The notes beneath the pieces are model-generated. The model worked only from the letters and a program-made list of their open reading frames with translations. It was not told the DNA's origin and ran no database searches. Shown here one piece after another: positions 1 to 9,022 of a stretch of DNA of 52,665 bases; the stretch's first letter is position 1; each line of letters opens with the position of its first letter. A program made the position numbers and the translations under genes. This DNA is from Gammaproteobacteria bacterium (GTDB taxonomy: Bacteria > Pseudomonadota > Gammaproteobacteria > Pseudomonadales > Pseudohongiellaceae), in contig JAURCS010000020.1 in NCBI GenBank assembly GCA_030828385.1, forward strand, positions 1 through 52,665. The letters run 5' to 3'.

Positions 1-315
1 GAAAAAACTGCTCAGGATATGGATGATTTACTCTGGAGCTTCAAGCCGGAAAGCTTTATTCCCCATGTTATTGTCGGTCTGGATGAAGATCTTGATGCCG
101 ACGAGGAAATCCCGGTGTTTATTGGCTTTGGCACATCATGCACAGTCAGTGCTACGCTGCTGATAAACCTCAGCGAGGAGATTCCTGAATTTCACGACCA
201 GTTTGATCGAATCGCTGAAATCGTTCCCAACCAGGAAGCCGCAAAAAGTAAATTGCGTGAGCACTGGAATATCTATAAAGCAAAAGGCTTTGATCTCAAG
301 CATCATCCTCTTTAG
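1..315 (+). CDS. holC: DNA polymerase III chi subunit HolC, C-terminal part (5' end outside window)
   Basis: The chi subunit links the clamp-loader complex (through psi) to single-stranded DNA-binding protein at the replication fork. The frame is open from base 1, so the N-terminal part lies left of the window. The visible 104 residues match the C-terminal half of HolC: a DDLLWSFKPESFIPH segment corresponds to the family DEALW..PAESFVPH segment, and the end (FDRIAEIVPN...YKAKGFDL) matches the family's closing helix. The natural stop is TAG at 313-315. In gammaproteobacteria holC usually sits directly before valS. Here a fragment of another gene lies between them. Identification rests on recognised sequence similarity and the valS neighbour. 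Confidence 0.88.
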   Translation, partial: EKTAQDMDDLLWSFKPESFIPHVIVGLDEDLDADEEIPVFIGFGTSCTVSATLLINLSEEIPEFHDQFDRIAEIVPNQEAAKSKLREHWNIYKAKGFDLKHHPL

Positions 316-321
316 GTTAGG

Positions 322-576
322 GTGATTGCCCGTGAAATGAAAGACATCGCCGAACTGGAACTGGATGCTGCGAGACAGCTGGCCGACGCTGAAGCAAGAC
401 GCTTTGAAACCGGACTCAGTGATTTTTTTCAGCTAAATCTGCGCGAGCAAGCCGTTGCGCAGGCAGAACTGAAACGCTGGCAAGCGGATTTTGATCATCA
501 GGTTGCCCTGGCGAATTATTATGGCGTGAGCATGAACCTGGAATCACTCGGTATTGAAACTGGCATGCCGGAATAG
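322..576 (+). pseudogene. orphan C-terminal fragment of a TolC-family outer membrane efflux protein
   Basis: The 84 codons from a GTG at 322 (first ATG at 337) read as the last helix pair of an outer-membrane factor. The signature is a RRFETGLSDFFQLNLREQA stretch followed by a long helix (AELKRWQADFDHQVALANYYG), as in the periplasmic coiled-coil end of TolC-family proteins, which are usually 400-500 residues long. No signal peptide, beta-barrel strands or first repeat is present, and the segment starts 7 bases after the holC stop in the same frame, so it cannot make a working channel. I read it as a remnant left by recombination between holC and valS. It might still be translated by read-on from holC, but no good ribosome-binding site is visible. 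Confidence 0.72.
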
Positions 577-640
577 CCAACACCTGCCATTACAGTTCTG
601 CAAACCACTCAAAATTAATTCATGCGGCAGGGCTTGCGCA

Positions 641-670
641 TTGGGATATATCTTGGTGACAGGATATAAT
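641..670 (+). promoter_or_regulatory. predicted sigma-70 promoter of valS
   Basis: A perfect -10 hexamer TATAAT (665-670) lies 18 bases after TTGGGA (641-646). Transcription would start near 677. This excludes the ATG at 669, whose first two bases are the end of the -10 box, as a start on this transcript and supports the ATG at 726 for valS. Confidence 0.5.
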
Positions 671-725
671 GCGAGCCTTTCAGACAGTCACTCATATCCC
701 AAAACAGGCAGTTAAACTACATCCA

Positions 726-3509
726 ATGGACAAAACCTACCAACCTTCCGAGATAGAAAAAACCTGGTATCAAAACTGGGAAGAAAATGGCTATTTCAAG
801 CCTTCCGGCCAGGGTCCTGCCTACAGCATCGCAATACCGCCTCCCAATGTGACGGGCAGTCTGCACATGGGGCACGGCTTTAATAACGCCATTATGGATG
901 CCCTGATTCGCTATCATCGTATGAAGGGGTGTAACACGCTCTGGCAGGTAGGGACAGATCATGCCGGCATTGCCACCCAGATGGTTGTCGAACGTCAATT
1001 ACAGGCCGACGGTTTAACCCGCCATGATCTGGGCCGGGAAAAATTTATTGAAAAAGTCTGGGAATGGAAAGCCGAATCCGGTGACAATATTACCCGCCAG
1101 TTACGCAGACTGGGCTCATCAATTGACTGGAGCAGAGAACGCTTCACTATGGATGAAGGCCTGTCCCAGGCTGTTGAAGAAGTGTTTATTCGCCTATATG
1201 ACGAAGACATTATTTACCGTGGCAATCGCCTGGTTAACTGGGACCCGAAACTGCATACCGCGATTTCCGATCTGGAAGTAATTTCTGAAGAAGAAAATGG
1301 CTACTTCTGGTATTTCCGCTATCCGCTGACCAATGGCGTCACCACTGCCGACGGCAAGTCCTGCATCACTATTGCCACAACACGCCCGGAAACCATGCTT
1401 GGAGATAGTGCTCTGGCCGTGCATCCTGAAGATGAGCGCTTTGCCTCTTTGATAGGAAAAAGCGTACAGCTTCCATTGTGCGATCGGGAAATACCCATTA
1501 TTGCTGATGACTATGTCGATCCGGAATTTGGTGCCGGCTGTGTGAAAATAACCCCGGCCCATGACTTTAATGACTACGAAGTCGGCAAACGACATGACCT
1601 GCCCATTATTAATATACTCACTGTCGATGCCGCCATTAACGAGAATGCCCCACAAGCCTACCGCGGCCTGGATCGTTTCGATGCCCGCAAGCAGATCGTC
1701 AGGGACATGGAAAGCGCTGGCCTGCTGGAGAAAATCGAAGATCATAAGCTGAAAGTTCCACGGGGTGATCGTAGCGGCGTGGTCATTGAGCCCTACCTGA
1801 CCAATCAGTGGTATGTAGCGGTAGAAAGTCTCGCCAAACCCGCTATTGAAGCGGTGGAAAACGGGGATATCGAATTCGTTCCGAAAAACTGGGAGAACAC
1901 TTATTTTTCCTGGATGCGTGACCTGCAGGACTGGTGCATCAGTCGCCAGCTCTGGTGGGGACACCGCATTCCGGCCTGGTTCGATGAGCAGGGCAATATG
2001 TTTGTTGGCCGTAGTGAAGACCACGTACGTGAGAAATATAACCTGGCAGCCGACCTGCCCCTGAAACAGGATGAAGATGTACTGGACACCTGGTTCTCGT
2101 CAGCACTTTGGACCTTTTCTACCCTGGGCTGGCCGCAAGACACCGAAGAATTAAAGACCTTCCACCCGACCAATGTGCTGGTGACAGCTTTTGACATTAT
2201 CTTTTTCTGGGTGGCGCGCATGATCATGATGACACTGAAATTCAGGGAGCAGATTCCCTTTCAGAAAGTCTATATTCATGGCCTGATCCGCGATGGCGAA
2301 GGTCAGAAAATGTCCAAATCAAAAGGCAATGTGCTTGACCCCATTGACCTGATTGATGGCATTGACGCGGAGAGCCTGGTAGCCAAACGTACCCAGGGAC
2401 TGATGCGTCCACAGGATGCTGAAAAAATTGCCAAAAAAACCCGCAAGGAATTTCCAGATGGCATTCCCGCCTTTGGTACCGATGCCCTGCGCTACACTTT
2501 CTATTCCCTGGCTTCGACCGGCAGAGACATCAATTTTGACATGGGCCGCATTGAAGGCTACCGGAATTTTTGTAACAAAATCTGGAATGCGGCGCGTTAT
2601 GTGTTTATGAATGCTGAAGGCCAGCAGATCAGTGAACCGGATAGCGAGGATGATTATTCCCAGGTGGATATCTGGATCAGGTCACGCTTGCAGCAAACCC
2701 TGAAACAGGTTGAAAGTGGTATTGCGGATTATCGCTTTGACCTGGTGTCCCAGGCCATCTACGACTTTTTCTGGAATGAGTACTGCGACTGGTACCTTGA
2801 ACTCTCCAAGCCGGTACTGTGGGACGACAATGCCTCCGACGCCGAGAAAAATGCCACCCGTTATACCTTGCTGCATGTTCTTGAAAGCAGTCTGCGCATG
2901 TTGCACCCGTTAATGCCTTTTATTACCGAGGAGATCTGGCAGAAAGCCGCTCCACTTCTGGGCATTGAAGGTCCCACCATCATGCAGCAGCCCTTCCCGG
3001 AAGCTGATGACAGCATTATTGACGAGAGTGTCGACAGGGAAGTGGAGTGGATCAAGGGCGTTATCGTTGCTATCAGAAATATTCGTGGCGAGATGAATAT
3101 TTCACCCGCTACCAATATCAATGTCCTGTTGACCAGTGGTGCTGATCAGGATCGTAAAAATCTGGACAGTAACCAGCAATTTCTTGTCAAACTGGCGAAG
3201 CTGGAATCAGTCAGCTGGCTCGATGATCCGCAGCAGGCACCTCCTTCCTCCATGCAAGTGGTTGGCGATATGGAAGTTCTTGTGCCTATGGCCGGTCTCA
3301 TCGATGTAGATGCTGAAATGGCGCGTCTGGGACGCGAGCAGGACAAGCTGACCAAGGAAATTGGCCGGCTTTCGGGCAAACTGGGCAATGCCAAATTTGT
3401 CGATAATGCCCCGGCTGACGTGGTTGCCAGAGAAAAGGAAAAGCTGTCTAATGCCGAAACAACCCTGCATCAGTTACAGGATCAGGTAACCAGGTTAAAG
3501 TCCCTTTGA
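726..3509 (+). CDS. valS: valyl-tRNA synthetase
   Basis: This cytoplasmic class I aminoacyl-tRNA synthetase attaches valine to tRNA-Val and edits threonine mischarging. The 927-residue product has the full family layout: HMGH (the HIGH motif) at about residue 47, the CP1 editing domain, a [17 protein letters not shown] segment, [10 protein letters not shown] (the KMSKS loop) near residue 530, an anticodon-binding domain with [21 protein letters not shown], and a C-terminal coiled-coil arm over about the last 65 residues. The start at 726 ([11 protein letters not shown]) matches family N-termini. An in-frame ATG at 669 would add 19 unconserved residues and has an AGG five bases upstream, but it overlaps the predicted -10 box. 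Length and motifs are normal. It is likely transcribed alone. Confidence 0.97.
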   Translation: MDKTYQPSEIEKTWYQNWEENGYFKPSGQGPAYSIAIPPPNVTGSLHMGHGFNNAIMDALIRYHRMKGCNTLWQVGTDHAGIATQMVVERQLQADGLTRHDLGREKFIEKVWEWKAESGDNITRQLRRLGSSIDWSRERFTMDEGLSQAVEEVFIRLYDEDIIYRGNRLVNWDPKLHTAISDLEVISEEENGYFWYFRYPLTNGVTTADGKSCITIATTRPETMLGDSALAVHPEDERFASLIGKSVQLPLCDREIPIIADDYVDPEFGAGCVKITPAHDFNDYEVGKRHDLPIINILTVDAAINENAPQAYRGLDRFDARKQIVRDMESAGLLEKIEDHKLKVPRGDRSGVVIEPYLTNQWYVAVESLAKPAIEAVENGDIEFVPKNWENTYFSWMRDLQDWCISRQLWWGHRIPAWFDEQGNMFVGRSEDHVREKYNLAADLPLKQDEDVLDTWFSSALWTFSTLGWPQDTEELKTFHPTNVLVTAFDIIFFWVARMIMMTLKFREQIPFQKVYIHGLIRDGEGQKMSKSKGNVLDPIDLIDGIDAESLVAKRTQGLMRPQDAEKIAKKTRKEFPDGIPAFGTDALRYTFYSLASTGRDINFDMGRIEGYRNFCNKIWNAARYVFMNAEGQQISEPDSEDDYSQVDIWIRSRLQQTLKQVESGIADYRFDLVSQAIYDFFWNEYCDWYLELSKPVLWDDNASDAEKNATRYTLLHVLESSLRMLHPLMPFITEEIWQKAAPLLGIEGPTIMQQPFPEADDSIIDESVDREVEWIKGVIVAIRNIRGEMNISPATNINVLLTSGADQDRKNLDSNQQFLVKLAKLESVSWLDDPQQAPPSSMQVVGDMEVLVPMAGLIDVDAEMARLGREQDKLTKEIGRLSGKLGNAKFVDNAPADVVAREKEKLSNAETTLHQLQDQVTRLKSL

Positions 3510-3662
3510 CTTGGGGTAATTTACTGCCTGAAGGCAATATTGGGATTGTTTGTGCTTCAAACCGGTCTTGATGAACCTGACTGCTCCGTTTATCAGTTTA
3601 GTTGGGACCTTGAGCGCAATGGACGTAAAACTGGAATTCGTACAATTCATCAGGAGAGCAAC

Positions 3663-4439
3663 ATGCCGAACCTGAAAAAATTTGTCTTGCTGCTTTTACC
3701 GGGCTTGCTAATAAGCCTGCCGTGGTCATCCCTGCAGGCCCATCTGGACAAGAATTTCGATCGTAACGGCGGCCACTGGGATTTCTTTGGCAATTACCAT
3801 TGCCACCAGTCAGGCTGCCGCATGGCACCCTCCCGTAACGACATTATGTCTCGCCGTCCGCAACTTTCAAACCGTAATCAGGATTTGTTTTATCTTGAAG
3901 ATGACTGGCCCCACTGGATGCTGGTAGGAGGCTGCCAAACTGTTCGCACCCAGATCCTGCAGGCCACCAGCGAGGTTCCGGTGAGCTGGACCAATCCGCG
4001 CCAATGCGAAATTCGTGAAGGCAAATGGACAGACCCCTATAGCGGTGAAGAATTTACTCGCGCTGCCCGCCTGGAGTTAGATCACATCATTCCGCTGCCC
4101 TATGCCAACGCCGCCAATGGCTTTCAGTGGGATGATGAGAAACGCATGCAGTTCGCCAATGACCCCTTGAACCTGATTCCTGTGAGCCGGGACAGCCATC
4201 GCGACAAACGAGATCGCGGCATTGGCAACTGGCGCCCGGACCAGGAAAGCTTTCATTGTGAATATGCCGCAGCCTGGCGCGATGTTTCACGCAAATATGA
4301 TCTGGATTTATTTCAGCGTGATCGTAGCCGCATGAACACCATCCTCAAGGATTGTGATATCCCGGAGCGCGACTTTGGCGAGAAAGACGGGAATACAGAC
4401 ATTGATATACGTGCTGGCGGGATCCCTATTCCTCTCTAA
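3663..4439 (+). CDS. exported HNH endonuclease with a YHCH motif
   Basis: The product is 258 residues with an N-terminal signal peptide (LLLLPGLLISLPWSSLQA, cleavage likely after ...LQA), so it probably acts in the periplasm or outside the cell. The mature start carries a GGHWDFFGNYHCHQSGC segment, a His/Cys cluster of the YHCH type often seen next to secreted nuclease domains. The C-terminal half is an HNH fold of the GmrSD-C/DUF1524 kind: LELDHIIPL near residues 138-146, an NDPLNLIPV segment, and RDSHRDKRDRG. The likely role is non-specific DNA degradation for nutrition or defence, which is inference. The start at 3663 is set by AGGAGA five bases upstream and by the signal peptide; the frame stays open to 3540 but that part has no conserved features. 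It appears to be a single gene. Confidence 0.8.
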   Translation: MPNLKKFVLLLLPGLLISLPWSSLQAHLDKNFDRNGGHWDFFGNYHCHQSGCRMAPSRNDIMSRRPQLSNRNQDLFYLEDDWPHWMLVGGCQTVRTQILQATSEVPVSWTNPRQCEIREGKWTDPYSGEEFTRAARLELDHIIPLPYANAANGFQWDDEKRMQFANDPLNLIPVSRDSHRDKRDRGIGNWRPDQESFHCEYAAAWRDVSRKYDLDLFQRDRSRMNTILKDCDIPERDFGEKDGNTDIDIRAGGIPIPL

Positions 4440-4640
4440 AATGTTTCAAGTAAACTTGAGCATTCAGCCCCTTTAAAAATCTCACTCGAAAATGTTACCA
4501 TCCGCAGCTTGCTGCACTGCGTGGTTGTTGTAATTGCCATTTACCATTGCTTAATCTCTTGTCACCATCGCCGTGCAGGCAAGTTAAAAATAAACATTAA
4601 TAATAAAAAAGAAAACCTTCTTTTTCCAAAAGAGTTAATC
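4440..4640 (+). other. gene-free leader region before the cold-shock-domain gene
   Basis: About 200 bases without a convincing gene. The last 60 bases are very AT-rich (runs of A and T ending in AAAAGAG before the ATG at 4641). A long AT-rich 5' leader would fit a cold-shock-type mRNA, but I see no strong promoter or stable hairpin in it. Confidence 0.35.
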
Positions 4641-5108
4641 ATGAACATCAAAATAATCATTGCTTCAATAATCGTAGCGATAGTACTTTCTGCTATCTCT
4701 TTTTTCATCGGCTTATACAATCTTTTTCCAGGACCACTGACCGTTTTTTCTGTTGCCCTGCTGGCAGGCTGTTTTACCAGTTACTGGGTTTGTTCTGCAG
4801 AAGGTCTGACTCAAGGCAGCAACTCATCCAGAAAATCCTCCTCTCGCAAAAAACACAGAAAGAGTAAAAAGGAAAGTAAACCTGTCGTTATCAGTGCTGG
4901 ACCCCGGGAAACCGGGAGCGTTAAATGGTTTAGTGCCAGCAAGGGATTTGGCTTTATTACCCGGGATAGCGGAGACGATATTTTTGTGCACTTCCGCTCT
5001 ATTGTGGGAGATGGGCACCGGATTCTGCGAGAAGGTCAGCGCGTGAATTTTGCTGTTACCGAGGGTGACAAGGGCTTGCAGGCTGAGGAAGTCGACGCCG
5101 AGAAGTAA
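4641..5108 (+). CDS. membrane-anchored cold-shock-domain protein
   Basis: The 155-residue product has two predicted transmembrane helices (about residues 4-26 and 31-52), a very basic Ser/Lys/Arg linker (60-80) and a C-terminal cold-shock domain (91-155) with both nucleic-acid-binding motifs intact: KGFGFI (101-106) and DIFVHF (113-118). The domain should bind single-stranded RNA or DNA on the cytoplasmic face of the inner membrane. Free Csp proteins are about 70 residues, so the membrane half is an addition; DUF1294 fusions have the reverse order. The start at 4641 has AAAAGAG upstream; an earlier in-frame ATG at 4509 would add 44 residues that look non-coding. The exact role is unknown. It converges on slyX. 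Confidence 0.82.
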   Translation: MNIKIIIASIIVAIVLSAISFFIGLYNLFPGPLTVFSVALLAGCFTSYWVCSAEGLTQGSNSSRKSSSRKKHRKSKKESKPVVISAGPRETGSVKWFSASKGFGFITRDSGDDIFVHFRSIVGDGHRILREGQRVNFAVTEGDKGLQAEEVDAEK

Positions 5109-5163
5109 AAGGCCATTCCTGCACTTTAGTGAGCGAACCTTCAGGTATCTGATAGATCTCCAG

Positions 5164-5201
5164 CAGAGGTCGTTAATAGTTACCACTAATAACGACCTCT
5201 G
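5164..5201. terminator. hairpin between convergent genes
   Basis: A near-perfect inverted repeat: arm 5164-5179 pairs with 5186-5201 (15 of 16 pairs) around a 6-base loop. It lies between the converging ends of the cold-shock-domain gene and slyX. There is no clean T-run on either side, so it could be a bidirectional transcript end or an mRNA-protecting stem. Confidence 0.5.
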
Positions 5202-5232
5202 TCTGTCTAATACTGTCTATTACTGAGTATTA

Positions 5233-5484
5233 CTAATAGTGCGGGGGTTTTTCGTCGTGCTGCTCCGTCTCCACAGACGCCTCAAGAACTTTCAGGTTAT
5301 CCCCCAGCATTTCGAGCCGACGGGATAGGCTATCAAGCTGTTTTTGCTGATCAGTAATCACATCATTGAGCTCTGCAATGGTGAGATCCTGAAATTCCAG
5401 GCGGGTTTGTATTTCTACCAAGACCGCATTACCAGCATCATTGCCGCCAAGACCACCATCATTCCCACTGCGTGCATTACTCAT
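5233..5484 (-). CDS. slyX: SlyX family protein
   Basis: A small cytoplasmic coiled-coil protein of unknown biochemical function, 83 residues here and usually about 70-75. The core VEIQTRLEFQDLTIAELND and the closing PPHY are hallmarks of SlyX. An alternative start at 5505 adds seven residues. I prefer 5484 because GGATGG lies seven bases before it, while nothing resembling a ribosome-binding site precedes 5505. The Gly/Asn-rich N-terminus (about 20 residues) is longer than usual. It is transcribed alone, converging on the cold-shock-domain gene. Confidence 0.85.
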   Translation of the reverse strand: MSNARSGNDGGLGGNDAGNAVLVEIQTRLEFQDLTIAELNDVITDQQKQLDSLSRRLEMLGDNLKVLEASVETEQHDEKPPHY

Positions 5485-5662
5485 CAACAATCCATCCGGT
5501 TTCATTAAAATTCAGGCTATTTAGGATTTTAGCTGATCCGCAAATCCCTTACTACAGACACTCAAACCTGGAAGTCCCGGTGCTGGTTTTAATCAGCGCC
5601 TTATTCTGCAATAATTTCGACCACTCACAGCTAACCATTACATAACAGAAGAAAATATCAAC

Positions 5663-6841
5663 ATGACTCCCCCCAGTCCCAAACCACCCATTCGCTGGTT
5701 AAACCTTGCTGTCCTTGGGTTGCCCATTCTGGTCGTGCTTACATTGGTGCCCTGGTATGGCATTAATTATGGCTATGATCTTTATGAATGGGGCTGGTGC
5801 CTGGCATTGTTAATCTTTTGTGAAATGTCCATCACCGCCGGATATCATCGCCTCTGGTCACACAAGGCGTATCAGGCTCACCCCATTCTGAAGTTTGTTT
5901 TTGCCCTGGGAGGTGCCTGTGCCTTGCAGAATGACTGCATCACCTGGGCCTCGGATCACCGTCGTCATCATCTTTATGTGGATGACAATGAAAAAGACCC
6001 CTACTCAGCCGGAAAAGGCTTCTGGTATTCGCATTTTGAATGGATGATTCGGGATTTTGACAGCACCAAAGAGGACACCAGTAATGTAAAGGATCTGCTG
6101 GCAGATCCGGTTCTGGTCTGGCAACGCAAGCATTATCTGGCATTATTGCTGATAATGAATGTGGCTATGCCGGTTCTTATTGGCTTTGTTCATGGTGATA
6201 TCTGGGGCAGTTTACTGTTAGCCGGTTTTCTGCGCCTGGTACTGAGTCAGCACTTTACCTATCTGATCAACTCAGCGGCACATATCTGGGGCAGTCGTGA
6301 CTATGACCCACAACAGACTGCGCGTGATAACTGGTTTATTTCACTGTTTACCTTTGGCGAGGGTTACCACAACTATCACCACACCTTCGCCTGGGACTAT
6401 CGCAATGGCATCAAGTGGTATCACTGGGATCCCACCAAGTGGTTGATCAAATTCTGCTCCTGGATAGGGCTTACCTACAACTTACGCCAATGCTCTGTCT
6501 ACCGACAGGAGCTCAAGCGCTTACAGGTGCAATACAACCATGCCCTGATCACCTGTGAAAAAGTTATCGATTCTCCTTCCTGGCGCGAAAAACTCGAGCT
6601 TGAATATAACCAGCTGGTAGAAACGCTGAACCACTGGGCCGAGCTTAAGCAACAGTGGTACCAGGCAAAATCCGCGCAGCTATCCACCGACCTGCATGAA
6701 AAATTTCATGAACTGGATGCAGAAAGCCTGCGCCAACGCTATCGCCTGTTAAAAATCGAGCTGGAAGGAAAACGTCGCAGTTGGCAGGCCCTGCTGCATA
6801 CCTTTACCTCCCTGCCCTCGCCCAGTCCGCAATCTGCTTAA
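5663..6841 (+). CDS. delta-9-type fatty acid (acyl-CoA) desaturase
   Basis: This integral-membrane di-iron enzyme introduces a cis double bond into saturated acyl chains with O2 and reduced electron carriers. All three histidine boxes are visible: HRLWSH (62-67), HRRHH (99-103) and HNYHH (236-240), plus the extra SAAHIWG segment near 204. Hydrophobic helices lie around 12-35, 40-60, 72-95 and 160-200. At 392 residues it is longer than many bacterial DesC-type enzymes. The last 100 or so residues form a charged helical tail (repeated Glu/Leu/Gln) of unknown function. miaE follows after 9 bases, so the two are probably cotranscribed. It may supply the unsaturated fatty acids used by the lipid-modifying genes at 25-30 kb, which is inference. 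Confidence 0.9.
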   Translation: MTPPSPKPPIRWLNLAVLGLPILVVLTLVPWYGINYGYDLYEWGWCLALLIFCEMSITAGYHRLWSHKAYQAHPILKFVFALGGACALQNDCITWASDHRRHHLYVDDNEKDPYSAGKGFWYSHFEWMIRDFDSTKEDTSNVKDLLADPVLVWQRKHYLALLLIMNVAMPVLIGFVHGDIWGSLLLAGFLRLVLSQHFTYLINSAAHIWGSRDYDPQQTARDNWFISLFTFGEGYHNYHHTFAWDYRNGIKWYHWDPTKWLIKFCSWIGLTYNLRQCSVYRQELKRLQVQYNHALITCEKVIDSPSWREKLELEYNQLVETLNHWAELKQQWYQAKSAQLSTDLHEKFHELDAESLRQRYRLLKIELEGKRRSWQALLHTFTSLPSPSPQSA

Positions 6842-6850
6842 GCAAGAGAA

Positions 6851-7435
6851 ATGGATTTCACATTAAAGCAGATCACTTCCAGTGCATGGCTGGAAACCGT
6901 CATGGCTGATTTTGACAGTTTCCTGCTGGACCATGCCAGTTGCGAGAAAAAAGCCTCGGGCATGGCTATATCCATGCTCTCACACTACCCGGATAAACCT
7001 GAGCTGGTGAGAGAGATGCTTAATCTTGCCGTGGAAGAACTCAACCATTTTCGTGATGTCGTCAGATTGATACTGGAGAAAAATCTGACCCCCGGATCAG
7101 ACCAGAAAGATCAATATATACAACGACTGCACAAGGCCATGGACAAGGGAAAAGAAGCCTATATGCTGGACCGGCTTCTTATTGCCAGTATTGTGGAAGC
7201 CCGCGGCGCTGAACGCTTCGGCATAATTGCCCAGGCCTTGCCTGAGGATAAAGAACCTAAACTAAAGCGTTTTTACCTTGCCATCGCGGATTCCGAAAGC
7301 CGTCACTATCAATTATTTCTTAGCCTGGCCCAAAGCTATTTTCCAGAAGCCGCGATCATGCCTCGCCTGGATGAACTGCTGGAAATCGAGGCCACAATAG
7401 TTCGGGAATTACCATTGCGCGCAGCACTGCACTAA
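6851..7435 (+). CDS. miaE: tRNA-(ms2io6A37) hydroxylase MiaE
   Basis: MiaE hydroxylates the isopentenyl side chain of ms2i6A at position 37 of tRNAs reading UNN codons, using a carboxylate-bridged di-iron centre and O2. The 194-residue protein starts with the family signature LLDHASCEKKASGMAISM. Metal ligands can be placed at Glu32, Glu63 with His66 (ExxH), Glu117, and Glu149 with His152 (ExxH). The gene lies 9 bases downstream of the desaturase, an unusual partner that also needs a di-iron site and O2. Its substrate is made in part by MiaB, encoded at 39.5 kb in this window. Length is normal. Confidence 0.93.
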   Translation: MDFTLKQITSSAWLETVMADFDSFLLDHASCEKKASGMAISMLSHYPDKPELVREMLNLAVEELNHFRDVVRLILEKNLTPGSDQKDQYIQRLHKAMDKGKEAYMLDRLLIASIVEARGAERFGIIAQALPEDKEPKLKRFYLAIADSESRHYQLFLSLAQSYFPEAAIMPRLDELLEIEATIVRELPLRAALH

Positions 7436-7745
7436 GCTTTTGCTGCCAACAAACCCCCATCATTCGTTTCATTTTGTTTCCACATTATCCAGAGGTTTTC
7501 CCATTGCTTCTGTTCACCACTGCGAGTAAGATGCCCTTCGCAAATAATGACTCATGAGTCATTATTATTTTATTTACAATAAAAAGTGAACTTTATCAGT
7601 TGCTTGTCCGTAAAAAGAGTATCGAAAAATTGTTCCTGCAGCTCTTGCATGGCGGGGCAGCAACAAAGCATTGAAGAGTGTTTCCTGCATCAGCACAGCG
7701 CTATATTTACCAAACAGCAATAACTACCAGAAAAGGATCATATCC
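7436..7745 (+). promoter_or_regulatory. regulatory region of the RND efflux operon
   Basis: 310 bases between miaE and the adaptor gene with no convincing gene. The main element is the perfect palindrome at 7543-7566, followed by a -10-like TACAAT (7575-7580), so the palindrome covers the place where a -35 box would be. A frame reading into the adaptor is open from 7671, but its first 25 codons look non-coding. Confidence 0.5.
7543..7566. promoter_or_regulatory. perfect 24-bp palindromic operator candidate
   Basis: The half-site AATAATGACTCA is followed directly by its exact reverse complement, with no spacer. Its location over the expected -35 region of the RND efflux genes is typical of an operator for a dimeric repressor of the TetR or MarR kind. 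No such regulator gene is adjacent, so it would be encoded elsewhere. The element could also form a short stem in RNA, but its perfect symmetry without a loop favours protein binding. Confidence 0.55.
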
Positions 7746-8975
7746 ATGCTGAAAAAGCTTCTGCCATTCCTGATTATCCTGGCATCCATCGGTGTCGCCA
7801 TAATGCTGCGTGCAGGACGTCCGGATGCCGAGCAGAATGAACCGCAACAACTCTCCGTTGTGGTTGATGCCATGACAGTCAATGTCCAGGATGCCTATAT
7901 CTCGGTGTCATCGCAGGGTACCGTAGCTCCGCGCACACAGACCAACCTGGTGTCTGAAGTCGCCGGCCGTGTGGTTGAAGTATCCCCTTCCTTCGTCGCT
8001 GGTGGGTTTTTCAACGAAGGTGATGTACTGATAAAGTTGGATGACCAGAATTATCGCGCTGCCGTGAGCCGCGCCCAGGCATCAGTTGCTGCCGCCAAAA
8101 GCCTGCTGGAGCAGGAAAAAGGCCAGGCAGATGTTGCCCAGCGCGAATGGGACCGCATGTCAGCTGAACAGCAGTCCCGAATCAGGGCAAAAGAGCTCTA
8201 TCTGCGCAAACCCCAGCTACAGGAAGCTGTCGCAAGACTTGAGTCAGCCCAGGCCGATCTTGATCAGGCTGTTTCTGACTTGAATAAAACAGCCATTATC
8301 GCTCCCTATGATGGTCTGGTTAGCAGCAAAAACACCGATATCGGACAATATGTTACAACTGGCGCATCTATCGCAGAAACGTTTGCTGTGGATTATGCCG
8401 AAGTCAGACTCCCTATTCCGGAAACTAAAATTGCCTTCCTTGACCTGCCTTCACACACTGACAACCTCAGCGCGGCAGATAGCATGGAAAATGCACCGGA
8501 AGTGGACCTGGTCAGTCGGATTGGCAATCAGGATTATCACTGGACCGGTAAATTATCCCGCACCGAAGGCGTACTGGATACCCGTACCCGCGTCCTCTTC
8601 AGTGTTGTCCAGATTGCAGACCCCTATAATCTGAATAGTCAGAATAGCCGGAATAGTGAGTGGAATGATGAACCGTTAAGAATCGGCACCTATGTGAATG
8701 CCACCATTCGTGGGCGCATGCTTGAAGACGTGATCGTACTGCCACGCTATACATTACAGGCCAATAACGTAATCTGGACAGCCGATGCAGAGGGCAGACT
8801 GCGGCCTAAAACAGTAGAAGTCCTAACCATTAATGGAGATGACGTTTATATTTCCGCAGGTCTGGATAATGGCGATCGCGTCATCCTGACCCGTCTTGAA
8901 AATCCCCTTAATGGTTCACCGGTTCAGATCAAGGAAATTGAAGGCGTAGTGCAAACCGTTCAGGCCATCAAGTAA
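7746..8975 (+). CDS. RND efflux periplasmic adaptor subunit (membrane fusion protein)
   Basis: The 409-residue adaptor connects the inner-membrane pump encoded next door to an outer-membrane channel. It has an N-terminal membrane anchor (about residues 4-22, no lipobox), a barrel-sandwich half containing SEVAGRVVEV and GDVLIKLDD, an alpha-helical hairpin (about 100-175, Ala/Gln/Glu-rich), the returning lipoyl half (AIIAPYDGLV) and a beta-barrel and membrane-proximal domain to the end. The start at 7746 has AAAAGGA seven bases upstream; the frame extends to 7671 without conserved features. The pump gene follows after 47 bases. Substrate cannot be told. No outer-membrane factor gene is in the operon. 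Confidence 0.9.
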   Translation: MLKKLLPFLIILASIGVAIMLRAGRPDAEQNEPQQLSVVVDAMTVNVQDAYISVSSQGTVAPRTQTNLVSEVAGRVVEVSPSFVAGGFFNEGDVLIKLDDQNYRAAVSRAQASVAAAKSLLEQEKGQADVAQREWDRMSAEQQSRIRAKELYLRKPQLQEAVARLESAQADLDQAVSDLNKTAIIAPYDGLVSSKNTDIGQYVTTGASIAETFAVDYAEVRLPIPETKIAFLDLPSHTDNLSAADSMENAPEVDLVSRIGNQDYHWTGKLSRTEGVLDTRTRVLFSVVQIADPYNLNSQNSRNSEWNDEPLRIGTYVNATIRGRMLEDVIVLPRYTLQANNVIWTADAEGRLRPKTVEVLTINGDDVYISAGLDNGDRVILTRLENPLNGSPVQIKEIEGVVQTVQAIK

Positions 8976-9022
8976 GTCACCTACACAACATACTTCACCG
9001 CTAATAACAGGCGTCACCTAAC

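Noticed and set aside
1194-2024. 276-codon open frame on the minus strand inside valS
   Set aside because: It is antisense to a fully conserved valS and has no recognisable domain or ribosome-binding site.
3540-3662. Upstream extension of the HNH nuclease gene
   Set aside because: The extra 41 codons precede a good ribosome-binding site and signal peptide and show no conserved sequence.
5530-5560. TGATCC upstream of the desaturase gene as another ECF promoter
   Set aside because: The sequence 16 bases downstream is AGAC rather than CGTA, so the second half of the motif is missing.
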